Positions 40,834 through 49,438 of a stretch of DNA of 64,000 nt are shown piece after piece. A program made the position numbers and the translations under genes. Numbering within the stretch: the stretch's first letter is position 1; every line of letters starts with the position of its first letter. Under the pieces are notes generated by a model. That model had not been told where the DNA came from and ran no database searches. It was given only the letters and a program-made list of their open reading frames with translations. The stretch is from CSP1-4 sp963777975 (GTDB taxonomy: Bacteria > Chloroflexota > Limnocylindria > Limnocylindrales > CSP1-4), in contig CAVZSO010000013.1 of the NCBI GenBank assembly GCA_963777975.1, positions 248,001 to 312,000 on the forward strand, in the 5' to 3' direction.

Positions 40834-41267
40834 GCGCGCGACTCCCTGGCTGCGGGGATCTCGACGATGACGTTCGTGGACTTGACGACGCAGACCGCCT
40901 CATCGCCGACCTTGAGCCCGAGGTCTCGGACCGCCTCGGCCGTCATGAGGCTGACCAGGCGATGCGGTCCGGCCATCACCTCGACGACGGCGGCGACGCG
41001 ATCCATCTCGATGCGCGTGACGATGCCGGGAAACCGGTTTCGCGCTGACTGGGCGACGATCGGCCGATCGGTCGCTGCCTGTCGGCGCTCGTCGAGCAGC
41101 CGCCTGACCTGGTCGAGGTCGACCAGGCGCTGGCCGCCCTCGGACCGCTCCATCTGGAGCCGTCCCTCCGTCTCCCAGCGACGCAACGTCTCGACCGACA
41201 CGCCGAGCATCTCGGCGGCTTGTCCGACCCGCAGACCGGCTCGCGTGCCAGCGCTCTCCTTCGCCAT
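40830..41267 (-). CDS. MerR-type HTH plus TOBE (Mop) molybdate-responsive regulator
   Basis: A 145-residue protein. Residues about 10-55 form a MerR/excisionase-type HTH (LRVGQAAEMLGVSVETLRRW then ETEGRLQMERSEGGQR). Residues about 75-140 form one TOBE/Mop domain (NRFPGIVTRIEMDRVAAVVEV, LVSLMTAEAVRDLGLKVGD, AVCVVKSTNVIVEI), which binds molybdate in other proteins. It heads the modAB operon with overlapping stops and starts, so it is likely the local molybdate sensor. GATAAT lies 7 nt before ATG 41267 (leaderless). Confidence 0.85.
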   Translation of the reverse strand: MAKESAGTRAGLRVGQAAEMLGVSVETLRRWETEGRLQMERSEGGQRLVDLDQVRRLLDERRQAATDRPIVAQSARNRFPGIVTRIEMDRVAAVVEVMAGPHRLVSLMTAEAVRDLGLKVGDEAVCVVKSTNVIVEIPAARESRA

Positions 41268-41274
41268 ACCGCGG

Positions 41275-41280
41275 ATTATC
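41275..41280 (-). promoter_or_regulatory. -10 element of the mod operon (leaderless)
   Basis: GATAAT on the minus strand, 7 nt before the ATG at 41267. Confidence 0.5.
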
Positions 41281-41519
41281 GGTCCCCGACAGCCATGATG
41301 TCTAGAGGTTGTGCGCCCATCGGTAGAGACAAGGCGGTATCCGGTCCGGTCGCCGGCCCCGCTGTCGGCAGGTCGGCTGGCCTCCGCTGCGCCGCGCGCG
41401 GCCTCGGCCGGATATCGTTGTCCGAGCGAGCCTGCGGACGACGCGTCACGGTGGGCATGGACCTTGGGCAGGTGGACGTGCGAGGTGTGCGATCGATCAC
41501 CGGTCACCCGACCATCTCC

Positions 41520-42218
41520 TTGCGGCGACCAGGCGCGCCCGTCCGGCCCTGCTGCTCCTGGCAGCGCTCGTGCTCAGCGGATGCACGGCCGCCACGCCGG
41601 AGTCGTCGGCGGATCGCCTCCGCATCGCGACCGAGGCGATCGGTCGGGTGCGCTTGTCGGCCGCGGTCATCGACCAGGTCGCTGTCCGCCACCGAAGCCA
41701 TCGCCGACTTCGGGATCGCGGGCAAGGTCGGACTCGTCAGGGTGCGGATCGTGGACGGTCTGCATCTGAAGGTGTCGATCGAGGCCCCGGCGTCCATCAC
41801 ACTGGCCAGACCGCCGAAGGTCTGTCTCGTCGGCCCCTACTCGGCGCCGGATGATGCCGGGCTGTCCGACCGATGCTGGGGCGATCCTGATGTCGGAGCT
41901 CTTCTGGCCGCGCAGCTGCCGACCGACGCCTCGGGCCACTCGCAGATCCCCGCGGAGCAGCCGATCGACGTCGACGCCGCGCTGGAGCGCGGAGATGTGC
42001 GCTGCGACTATCCACCAGGGGAGTGGACGCTGGAGGTCGCCCTCGAGCCGCTCGTGGACGGCACATCGGCGGGGCCGATCGACCTGCCTCCGGTGACCAT
42101 CGAGGTCCCTTGGCAGACCTCGCAGCCGATCCCGCTTCGCCTGTTCGGGACCCGATACTGCGGCCTTGCCAATTCCGTCTACCGCGACCAGGGCGAGCCT
42201 GACGTGGTGACCCCATAG
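41520..42218 (+). CDS. lipoprotein, unknown function (frameshifted)
   Basis: A lipoprotein signal, RPALLLLAALVLSGC, is seen in one frame (41539-41585), continuing SSADRLRIATEAIGRVRLSA. After about 41685 the coding frame changes and runs to the stop at 42216 (VRVRIVDGLHLKVSIEAPAS; GEWTLEVALEPLVDG; RLFGTRYCGLANSVYRDQG). At least one shift, perhaps a second near the start, separates the parts. TTG 41520 is a plausible start if one base is lost after it. The mature protein, about 205 residues, has four cysteines. No family is recognised. Confidence 0.5.
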   Translation: MRRPGAPVRPCCSWQRSCSADARPPRRSRRRIASASRPRRSVGCACRPRSSTRSLSATEAIADFGIAGKVGLVRVRIVDGLHLKVSIEAPASITLARPPKVCLVGPYSAPDDAGLSDRCWGDPDVGALLAAQLPTDASGHSQIPAEQPIDVDAALERGDVRCDYPPGEWTLEVALEPLVDGTSAGPIDLPPVTIEVPWQTSQPIPLRLFGTRYCGLANSVYRDQGEPDVVTP

Positions 42219-42246
42219 TGAAACCCAGACGTCCCGGAGGATCTCG

Positions 42247-43056
42247 GTGATGACCGACGAGAGCGGCACCTGGCACTACGGCCTCGTGGCGCGCTGGTGG
42301 GATGAGTTCAACGTGCCTGAGGCGCAGGAGGTCGCGTTCTACGCGGCCGCGATCCGCCGATTCGGGGAACCGGCGCTCGACGCTGGTTGTGGGACCGGGC
42401 GCATCCTGCTGCCGTTGCTGGCAGACGGCCTCGACGTCGACGGGGTCGATATCTCGTCGGACATGATCGCGCTGGCCGGGGAGCGCGCGACGGCCGCCGG
42501 TCGTTCGCCAGGGCTGTTCGTGCAGCCGCTCCACGAGCTCGAGCTGGCGAGGCGCTATCGCACGATCTACGTCTGCGGGGTCTTCGGCCTCGGCGGCGAC
42601 CGCGACGATGATCGCGAGGCGCTGCGACGCCTCCACGACCACCTCGAGCCCGGCGGCACCCTGGTGCTCTGGCATGAGCTGCCCTGGGAGGGCCACGATG
42701 AGCCCGGTTGGGCTCGCTGGCTGCCAGGACACCGGGCGGACATCCCTCGGCCGTGGAGGACGACCGGCGATCGCCGTCGGGCCGCGGATGGTGACGAGAT
42801 CGAGCTCATCAGCCGATTGATCGAATTCGATCCCTATCGCCAACGGCATGCGCTCGAGATGCGCGCCCGACTCTGGCACGAGGGCAGCCTGGTGCGCGAA
42901 GAGGTCGGCCGCCTGACCGAGAACCTGTACTTCGCCCAGGAGCTGCTCCTGTTGCTCGACATCTCCGGCTTTCGCGACGTGCGGGTCGAGGCCGCCTACC
43001 AGGATCGGCCCGCGACATCGGACGATGGCACCCTCGTCTTCATCGCTCGGGCCTGA
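42247..43056 (+). CDS. class I SAM-dependent methyltransferase
   Basis: A 268-residue enzyme. SAM motif I is ALDAGCGTGRILLPLLADGL, the acidic loop is VDGVDISSDMIALAG, and motif III-like is LEPGGTLVLWHELPWEG. The C-terminal half has two long strands (YRQRHALEMRARLWHEG). The substrate is unknown. GGAGG at 42237 precedes GTG 42247 and ATG 42250, either of which may serve as start. Confidence 0.85.
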   Translation: MMTDESGTWHYGLVARWWDEFNVPEAQEVAFYAAAIRRFGEPALDAGCGTGRILLPLLADGLDVDGVDISSDMIALAGERATAAGRSPGLFVQPLHELELARRYRTIYVCGVFGLGGDRDDDREALRRLHDHLEPGGTLVLWHELPWEGHDEPGWARWLPGHRADIPRPWRTTGDRRRAADGDEIELISRLIEFDPYRQRHALEMRARLWHEGSLVREEVGRLTENLYFAQELLLLLDISGFRDVRVEAAYQDRPATSDDGTLVFIARA

Positions 43057-43184
43057 GATCCTCGCGACCTTCGACTAAAGGGCAATGCCCATCAGCTGAA
43101 GGGCACCTGACGAGCGCCTGAAGCGTTTCCGCCCCTCGGCCCACGCCGCCCGGACCGCAGACGGGGCCTCGCCGTCGGTCGGGC

Positions 43185-43190
43185 TAGACT
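43185..43190 (+). promoter_or_regulatory. -10 element of a leaderless promoter
   Basis: TAGACT, 4 nt before ATG 43195 and 7 nt before ATG 43198. The second ATG fits the spacing seen at other leaderless genes in the window. Confidence 0.5.
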
Positions 43191-43194
43191 CCCG

Positions 43195-45000
43195 ATGATG
43201 ACGACGCCGGACGACCACGCCGCGCCGCCCGCCGACCAGGCCACCCCGCCCGAGGAACAGCCCGCCCCGTTCGGCGACCAGGCGACGGAGCGCGAGGCAC
43301 GGCCGACAGATCCGGTCGCTCCGCCGGACGAACCGTCGGCGCCGTCCGCCGAGCCGGCTACCCCGCCGGATCGGTCGCGGGCCCGATACGTCCTGGCGGG
43401 CGTGGCGCTGCTGGTGGTCGTCGCGCTGGTCGTTTCAGCGGTCACCTGGAACCAGCCCGCACCCGACACCGCGCCCGCCAGCCGGCCGACGGCCGACGCC
43501 CCGCTCCGCGCGAGACCGAACGGGGTCGATGCCGTTATCGTCGGTAGTGCCCCATCCGATTGGGATCCCGCCGTCCAGAGCGACTACGGCTCGGCGTCGA
43601 CCATCGCGCAGGTCTTCGAAGGCCTGACCGCGGTCGACGCGCAGGGCGTCGTCCAGCCAGCCCTGGCGGAGTCGTGGCGCGTGGAGGACGGCGGCCATCG
43701 CCTCGTCTTCACGCTGCGCGACGGGGTCACGTATTCGGACGGCACGCCGATCACCGCCGACGACGTCGTGGCCAGCTGGTTGCGCCTGCTCGACCCGGCC
43801 AAGCCGTCACCGTTGGCATCGCTGCTCTCCGACGTGGTCGGCGCCAACGATCGCCTGACCGGTCGGGCTGGGGAGGACGCCGTCGGCATCCACGCCGATG
43901 GTCGCGATGTGACCGTCGAGTTCCGGCGACCGAGCGCCTACTTCCCGGCCATCGCCGCATCGCCGACGCTGGCCGTACTCGCGCCCTCGACCATCGCCGC
44001 GTTTCATGGTGGCCAGTTGCCTGCCAACCTTGTGGTCAGTGGTGCCTATCGCCCGACCTCCGAGACGCCCGACGGCGTGACGCTCAAGGCCAACCCAGCG
44101 TACTGGGCCGGAGAGCCTGCGCTCAAGACGATCCTCGTGGCCACCGACCTTGGTGACCAGTCGGTCGTCGAAGCCTTCGAGGCCGGCGACATCGACTATG
44201 GCCGCATCTCCGACTTCGACGCTGGCTGGATCGCGTATGACGCGACGCTCGGGCCGCAACTCCGGCGGCATACCGAGGAGTCGGTCGACTACTACGGCTT
44301 CGACACGACGCGACCGCCCTTCGATGATGTGAGGGTTCGCCAGGCTTTCGGGAAAGCCGTCGACTGGCGGCGGATCGTCGGCCTCACCACCCCGGACGCG
44401 ATCCCCGCCACATCACTCGTGCCACCCGGTGTCCCCGGCCGAAGCGACGCTGATGGCGTGCCCGGATACGACCCCGACGGCGCCCGTCGCCTGCTCGCGG
44501 AGGCCGGCTATCCGGATGGCAAGGGCTTCCCGGAGACGGCGCTGGTGACGCAGGGCTACGCCTGGGACGGTCCCATCGCCCGACAGGTCAAGGACGTCCT
44601 GGGCATCACCCTGCGCCAGGAGGCGATGCCCTTCGAAACGTACTTCCAGCGACTCGAGGGCGGCGACGGCCCGACCTTCTGGGCCATGTCGTGGGTCGCA
44701 GACTACCCGGCTCCGCAGGACTTCCTGGGGCTGCTCCTCGGATCGGGCAGCACCAACAACTATGGTCGCTGGAGCGACCCGGACTACGACTCGGCCATCG
44801 ACGCTGCCGCCTCGACCGAGGACCCCGCGGAGCAGGCTCGCCGCTATGCCGAGGCGGAGGCCATCGTCCGTGACGCCGTCCCGGTCGTGCCCATGGCCTA
44901 TCACGATGGCTGGGCTCTCGGACGCGACGATCTCGTCGGCACCGAGGTCAGCGGCTTGGGCATCCTGCGCTTTGCCAGCCTCGATCGGGTTGCTCCGTGA
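43195..45000 (+). CDS. membrane-anchored peptide-binding protein (ABC substrate-binding family 5)
   Basis: A 601-residue protein. About 60 residues of Pro/Ala/Glu-rich sequence come before a membrane helix (YVLAGVALLVVVALVVSAVTW), so the N-terminus is cytoplasmic and the protein is anchored by a helix, not a lipid. The body is a family 5 (OppA/DppA) binding protein: VTYSDGTPITADDVVASWLRL, VRQAFGKAVDWRRIVGL, GYDPDGARRLLAEAGYPDG and WAMSWVADYPAPQDFLGLL. These bind peptides, nickel complexes or sugars. No permease or ATPase genes are nearby. Its stop overlaps the next gene. Confidence 0.88.
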   Translation: MMTTPDDHAAPPADQATPPEEQPAPFGDQATEREARPTDPVAPPDEPSAPSAEPATPPDRSRARYVLAGVALLVVVALVVSAVTWNQPAPDTAPASRPTADAPLRARPNGVDAVIVGSAPSDWDPAVQSDYGSASTIAQVFEGLTAVDAQGVVQPALAESWRVEDGGHRLVFTLRDGVTYSDGTPITADDVVASWLRLLDPAKPSPLASLLSDVVGANDRLTGRAGEDAVGIHADGRDVTVEFRRPSAYFPAIAASPTLAVLAPSTIAAFHGGQLPANLVVSGAYRPTSETPDGVTLKANPAYWAGEPALKTILVATDLGDQSVVEAFEAGDIDYGRISDFDAGWIAYDATLGPQLRRHTEESVDYYGFDTTRPPFDDVRVRQAFGKAVDWRRIVGLTTPDAIPATSLVPPGVPGRSDADGVPGYDPDGARRLLAEAGYPDGKGFPETALVTQGYAWDGPIARQVKDVLGITLRQEAMPFETYFQRLEGGDGPTFWAMSWVADYPAPQDFLGLLLGSGSTNNYGRWSDPDYDSAIDAAASTEDPAEQARRYAEAEAIVRDAVPVVPMAYHDGWALGRDDLVGTEVSGLGILRFASLDRVAP

Positions 45001-46505
45001 TGCTTCGGCGATCGCGAGCGCTGGCCTCGGCGGTGCTGGTCGTCGGTACGTACCTTGTCGCGTGCCTGGTCCCGCTCCCTGTCGTCGCTGCCGACAAGGT
45101 CGACTTCGGTCGGCCCACGGCCCAGTCGTTCTTCCCCGTCGGAACCAGATTCCAGCAGGGCTTCCACGTGGCAGCAGCACCCCGTCGGGTCGAGTTGATG
45201 ACTCGGCTCGAAGGGACCGAGACCTGGCTCGTCCAGGAGGTCGGCTTCTCGGCCGTCGGCAAGGACGGCTTCGAGGTCACGCTCACCGACCCGACGTTCC
45301 AGCTGCCCAACAGCCGCATCCGCTACCGCTTCCGGGTGACACCCGCCTCCGGTCCCCCGGAGACGGGTCCGGAGGCCACCCTTTCCGTCAACGACGATCG
45401 CATCGACTGGCAGACGCTGAAGGGCGACCTGGTCACCATCCACTGGCAGTCGGGCGACGTCGCGTATGCCCAGCGCGCCCTCAAGATCGCCGAGGATGCC
45501 GTCGCCAAGACGTCCGAGTTCCTGGGGGTCACGGAGACCGACCCGATCGACTTCTTCGTGTACTCCGACGGCGACCAATTCCGGACCGCTCTCGGGCCGG
45601 GCACCAAGGAGTTCGTGGCCGGCCGGGCGATCGCCGAGATCCGGACGTTGTTCGCCGATGTCGCCGTCAGCGACATCGGTTCGCCCTGGCTGTCGATCGT
45701 CGTCCCCCACGAGCTGGTGCACCTGGTCTTCGACACGGCCACCAGGAATCCGTACAACCAGCCGCCGCACTGGATGAACGAAGGTCTGGCGGTCTACCTT
45801 TCGGAGGGGTACTCGAACGCCGACCGCCAGCGCGTCTCGAACGCCGTCGATCGCGGAACCCTGCTGCCGCTCTCGGCGCTGGCCAACGGCTTTCCGTCGG
45901 CCCGCGAAGATCTCTTCTACCTCGGCTATGCCGAGGGCACGTCGGCCATCGACTTCTTCGTCCGAACCTATGGCCAGGAGAAGCTCGTCGAGCTGATCCG
46001 CTCGTACGCCACCGGTGAGACCGATGACGAGGCCTTCACGGCCGCGACCGGTGCTGACTACGGAGCCTTCGAGGCGGCGTGGCTGGCTGACCTCGGGGTC
46101 AGCGCGCCACGAGCCATCGGGCCCCAGGCAGGGCGACCGGGACCCACGCCCGCCGGATGGATCGGCAACGCTGCGCCACAGGCATCGCCCGGCGCGTCGG
46201 CCGATGGCATCCCGAGTGGCGTGCTGCCGGGCGAGCCGAGCCCGGACGGCTCTGCCTCGGCCGCGGTCGGGCTCGCGGCGCTCGCCCTCATCGTTGCGTT
46301 GGTGCTCCTCGGCGGCCTTGCCGTTCGGCGGCGTCGTGCCACGGCGACGGCTACGGATGCCGTCGTGAAGACCGCCACCGACGCCGGAGCGCCCGGGATC
46401 GTCGCGTGGTCTCCGGCATCGGACGGCGACACCTCACCACCGGCGCCAGCGGCACGTACGACACCCGAGGGCCCCATAGCGCCGGACGGCCCGAGCGTCG
46501 GATGA
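45000..46505 (+). CDS. membrane-anchored HExxH metallopeptidase (peptidase MA-like)
   Basis: A 501-residue protein. A signal peptide (about residues 5-31), an immunoglobulin-like beta domain (to about 125), then a gluzincin-type metallopeptidase: zinc motif PHELVHLVF (HExxH, about residue 236) with the third ligand Glu in WMNEGLAVYLSEGY. A Pro/Gly-rich linker and a C-terminal membrane helix (AALALIVALVLLGGLAV) with basic RRRR anchor it outside. ATG 45000 overlaps the stop of the binding-protein gene, and its own stop overlaps the DUF881 start, so these genes are translationally coupled. Confidence 0.82.
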   Translation: MLRRSRALASAVLVVGTYLVACLVPLPVVAADKVDFGRPTAQSFFPVGTRFQQGFHVAAAPRRVELMTRLEGTETWLVQEVGFSAVGKDGFEVTLTDPTFQLPNSRIRYRFRVTPASGPPETGPEATLSVNDDRIDWQTLKGDLVTIHWQSGDVAYAQRALKIAEDAVAKTSEFLGVTETDPIDFFVYSDGDQFRTALGPGTKEFVAGRAIAEIRTLFADVAVSDIGSPWLSIVVPHELVHLVFDTATRNPYNQPPHWMNEGLAVYLSEGYSNADRQRVSNAVDRGTLLPLSALANGFPSAREDLFYLGYAEGTSAIDFFVRTYGQEKLVELIRSYATGETDDEAFTAATGADYGAFEAAWLADLGVSAPRAIGPQAGRPGPTPAGWIGNAAPQASPGASADGIPSGVLPGEPSPDGSASAAVGLAALALIVALVLLGGLAVRRRRATATATDAVVKTATDAGAPGIVAWSPASDGDTSPPAPAARTTPEGPIAPDGPSVG

Positions 46506-47299
46506 GCAGCCTTGCCGGTCGCATCCGCGGCGTGCCTGGTTGGCAGTGGACGTTCGCCGTCGCGTTGTTCGCACTCGGCTTCCTGATCGCGGTCCAGCTC
46601 GGCGCCGAGGGACCGCGCGTGCGCTACAGCAGCTCGGAACGGCCGCCGCTGCTCGAGACCGCCCGGGAGCTCGACGCGACGCAGGCCAGCCTTCAGGCGC
46701 GCATCCTCGACCTTCGGGCCCAGGTCGCCGGCGCCGAGGCCGCTTCGGCTGGTAACGATCAGGCCGTCATGCAGCTCAACGACGCGTTGGCAAAGGCGCG
46801 CCTGGCGGCCGGCCTGGTCGAAGTCGAGGGCCCCGGGATCACCGTCCGCATCGATGACTCCGGCCTGCCGCTGCCCCCCGGCGCCGCGGCCGCCGACTAC
46901 CTCGTCACGGCCAGCGACCTGCGCGACTTGATCGTCGAGCTCTGGCAGGCTGGCGCCCAGGCCATCAGCGTCAACGGCGAGCGGATCGTCGAGACGACGG
47001 CCTTCACCGACATCGGCTCATCGATCCTGGTCAACAGCGCGTACCTCCAGCCACCGTACGACGTGAGCGTCATCGGGCCGTCGGACCTCTACGACCGGCT
47101 GACCACCTCGCCGAGCTTCGTGGCGCTGGTGCGTGCCCGGGTCCAGGACTACGGCCTCGAGCTCGGCTTCCTGCCCTCGGACCACGTCGTCGTGCCTGCC
47201 TTCGCCGGCGCCGTCAAGCTCGTCTATGGCGGCCCGGTCGCGTCGACGCCGCCCGGCGGCCAGCTGCCCGCCGGCGGGGGAGCGGGGGCCACGCCGTGA
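46502..47299 (+). CDS. DUF881 family protein (first copy)
   Basis: About 265 residues. A membrane helix (WQWTFAVALFALGFLIAVQLG) is followed by a coiled-coil (LDATQASLQARILDLRAQVAGAE) and the DUF881 domain: LVEVEGPGITVRIDDSG, YLVTASDLRDLIVELWQAGAQAISVNGERIV and SAYLQPPYDVSVIG. DUF881 proteins (YlxW/YlxX type) are often encoded near cell-division genes in Gram-positives; their function is unknown. ATG 46502 overlaps the upstream stop. Confidence 0.88.
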   Translation: MSSLAGRIRGVPGWQWTFAVALFALGFLIAVQLGAEGPRVRYSSSERPPLLETARELDATQASLQARILDLRAQVAGAEAASAGNDQAVMQLNDALAKARLAAGLVEVEGPGITVRIDDSGLPLPPGAAAADYLVTASDLRDLIVELWQAGAQAISVNGERIVETTAFTDIGSSILVNSAYLQPPYDVSVIGPSDLYDRLTTSPSFVALVRARVQDYGLELGFLPSDHVVVPAFAGAVKLVYGGPVASTPPGGQLPAGGGAGATP

Positions 47300-47973
47300 G
47301 GCAGCCGCGTGCGCTGGTCGCGGTGACGCTGGTCGCCTTCGTGCTCGGTGTCCTCCTCGTCATGCAGCTCCGGGCCCAGAACGCGGCCGGCGGCCTGGAG
47401 CAGCTGAGCGCGGCCGACCTGACGGTGCTCATCGCGAACCTCAACGACCGCAATGGCGTGCTGAGCGCCGAGGTCGCCCAGCTGGAGTCCGACCTGCGGG
47501 CGGTCGAGGCCTCCGGCGCCAGCCGCGAGAGCAACGTCGATCGACTGCGATCCGATCTGACCCGCCTGGGGATGTGGACCGGGACCGAGGCCATCGAAGG
47601 CCGGGGAGTGCGTGTCGGTGTCTCCGGCCCCATCACGGCCGACGCCGTCAACGACCTGCTCGATGAGCTTCGTCTTGCCGGAGCCGAGGCGATCGCCATC
47701 GAGGACGTTCGGGTCGTGGCAGGGACGACCGTCTCCGGTCGACCGGCGGACCTCGTGGTCGAAGGTGTCGACCTGGGGTCGTCCTTCGACATCGTCGCCA
47801 TCGGCTCGCCCCCGGCGCTGCAGGCGATCCTCGATCGGCCGGGCGGCATCGTCAGCCGCATCGCGGTCGGCCAGCCGGACGTGCTGGTCGACGTCACGAC
47901 GAGCGAGACACCGATGCAGCTGCCGGCCACCCAGCGCGACCTCATCCCAAAGGGCGCGACGCCCCGCATCTGA
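47296..47973 (+). CDS. DUF881 family protein (second copy)
   Basis: A 225-residue paralogue of the preceding protein with the same layout: helix (ALVAVTLVAFVLGVLLVMQL), coiled-coil (LNDRNGVLSAEVAQLESDL) and a DUF881 domain (IEGRGVRVGVSGPI, LLDELRLAGAEAIAIEDVRVV, SSFDIVAIGSP). It starts at GTG within a GTGA overlap with the first copy. Tandem DUF881 genes suggest a hetero-complex; that is inference. Confidence 0.86.
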   Translation: MRQPRALVAVTLVAFVLGVLLVMQLRAQNAAGGLEQLSAADLTVLIANLNDRNGVLSAEVAQLESDLRAVEASGASRESNVDRLRSDLTRLGMWTGTEAIEGRGVRVGVSGPITADAVNDLLDELRLAGAEAIAIEDVRVVAGTTVSGRPADLVVEGVDLGSSFDIVAIGSPPALQAILDRPGGIVSRIAVGQPDVLVDVTTSETPMQLPATQRDLIPKGATPRI

Positions 47974-47983
47974 CCCCCTCTGG

Positions 47984-47989
47984 TATCCT
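47984..47989 (+). promoter_or_regulatory. extended -10 element of the tldD promoter (leaderless)
   Basis: TGGTATCCT (TG-N-TATCCT) ends 8 nt before the GTG at 47998. The preceding CCTCTGG is shared with the tRNA-Val promoter at 55649-55659. Confidence 0.5.
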
Positions 47990-47997
47990 GCCGCCTC

Positions 47998-49438
47998 GTG
48001 CGAGACCTCAGCCAGCGCGCGCTGGACACCGCCGTCCAACGCGGCGCGACGTATGCCGACGTGCGCGTCGTGCGGCGCAGCGAGGAGTCGATCTCCGTCA
48101 AGTCGGGCCGCGTCGACGCGGTCGGCTCCGGAGAGACCGAGGGATTCGGCGTCCGCGTCCTGGTCGACGACGCCTGGGGCTTTGCGGCATCGAACGCGCT
48201 GACCGGGGAAGAGGCGGACCGCGTCGCGGCGGAGGCCGTCCGCATCGCCAGGGCGTCGGCCACGGCCGCCCGCCGGGCTGTGGCGCTCGACGACCGTCCG
48301 GCGGCCAAGGGCAGCTACCGGACACCGTACGAGATCGACCCCTTCGCGGTGTCCATCGAAGACAAGGTCGCGCTCCTGCTCGAGGCGGAGCGGACGATGG
48401 GCCAGACGTCGGGTGTCGCCTTCGCCGAGGCGTCCTACTCGGCGCAGCGCGAGTGGAAGTGGTTCGCTGCCTCCGATGGCTCCGAGACGGACCAGGAGAT
48501 CACCCACGTCGTGGCCGCGCTCGAGGTCAACGCCGTCGACGGCGATGAGCTGCAACGGCGGTCGTACCCCGAATTCGGGTCAGGCGGCCGGCTGGGAGTG
48601 GGTCGTCGGCCTCGATCTCGTCGGCAATGCGGGACGCATCGCCCCCGAGGCCGTCGCCCTGCTTTCCGCGCCGCAGTGCCAGCCGGGGCGTCGGACCGTC
48701 ATCCTCGACCCGACGCAGCTCTACATGCAGGTCCACGAGAGCTGTGGGCACCCGACCGAGCTCGACCGGGTCTTCGGCACGGAGGCCTCCTACGCCGGGA
48801 CGAGCTTCCTGACGACCGACAAGCTCGACGATGGCTTTCGCTACGGCTCCGACCTGGTGACGATCGTCGCCGACGCCACGTCGCCCGGCGGCATGGGCAC
48901 CTTCGGCTGGGACGACGAGGGCGTCGCCGCCCAGCGCGTCCCGCTCGTCCAGGACGGCATCCTGGCTGGCTATCTGACGTCGCGTGAGACGGCGCCCCGC
49001 ATCGGCCGCCAGAGCGGCGGCGCCATGCGCGCCGATGGCTGGGATCGGATCCCGCTCATCCGGATGACCAACATCAACCTGCTGCCGCGTGAGGGCATGA
49101 CCCTGGCCGACATCGTGGCCGACACCGACGACGGCCTGTATCTCGCCGCGAACCGCTCGTGGAGCATCGACGACCGGCGGCTCAACTTCCAGTTCGCCAC
49201 CGAGGTCGCCTACGAGATCAAGGGCGGCAAGCTCGGCGGGCTGGTCAAGAACCCGACCTACACGGGCATCACGTACGAGTTCTGGCGCTCCTGCGACGCC
49301 GTCGCCGACGCCTCGAGCTACGTGCTCTTCGGGACACCCAACTGTGGCAAGGGCGAGCCAAGCCAGATCGGTCACGTGGGTCACGGCGCGAGCGGGGCGC
49401 GGTTCCGGGACGTCCAGGTCGGGGTCGGCAAGTGGTGA
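47998..49438 (+). CDS. tldD: metalloprotease subunit TldD (one frameshift)
   Basis: The reconstructed protein is about 479 residues. TldD with TldE forms a zinc protease that trims unfolded or ribosomally made peptides. Visible: GATYADVRVVRRSEESISVK at the N-terminus, the zinc motif HESCGH in LYMQVHESCGHPTELDR, TFGWDDEGVAAQRVPLV, and RMTNINLLPREG. The frame breaks at a run of four C (48567-48570): deleting one gives SYPNSGQAAGWEWVVGLDL, the family sequence. So an indel at a homopolymer is likely. TldE follows with an overlapping GTGA. Confidence 0.9.

Noticed and set aside
48413..49438. tldD read as two separate adjacent genes
   Set aside because: The two frames together give one continuous TldD, and one base in a C-run explains the break.
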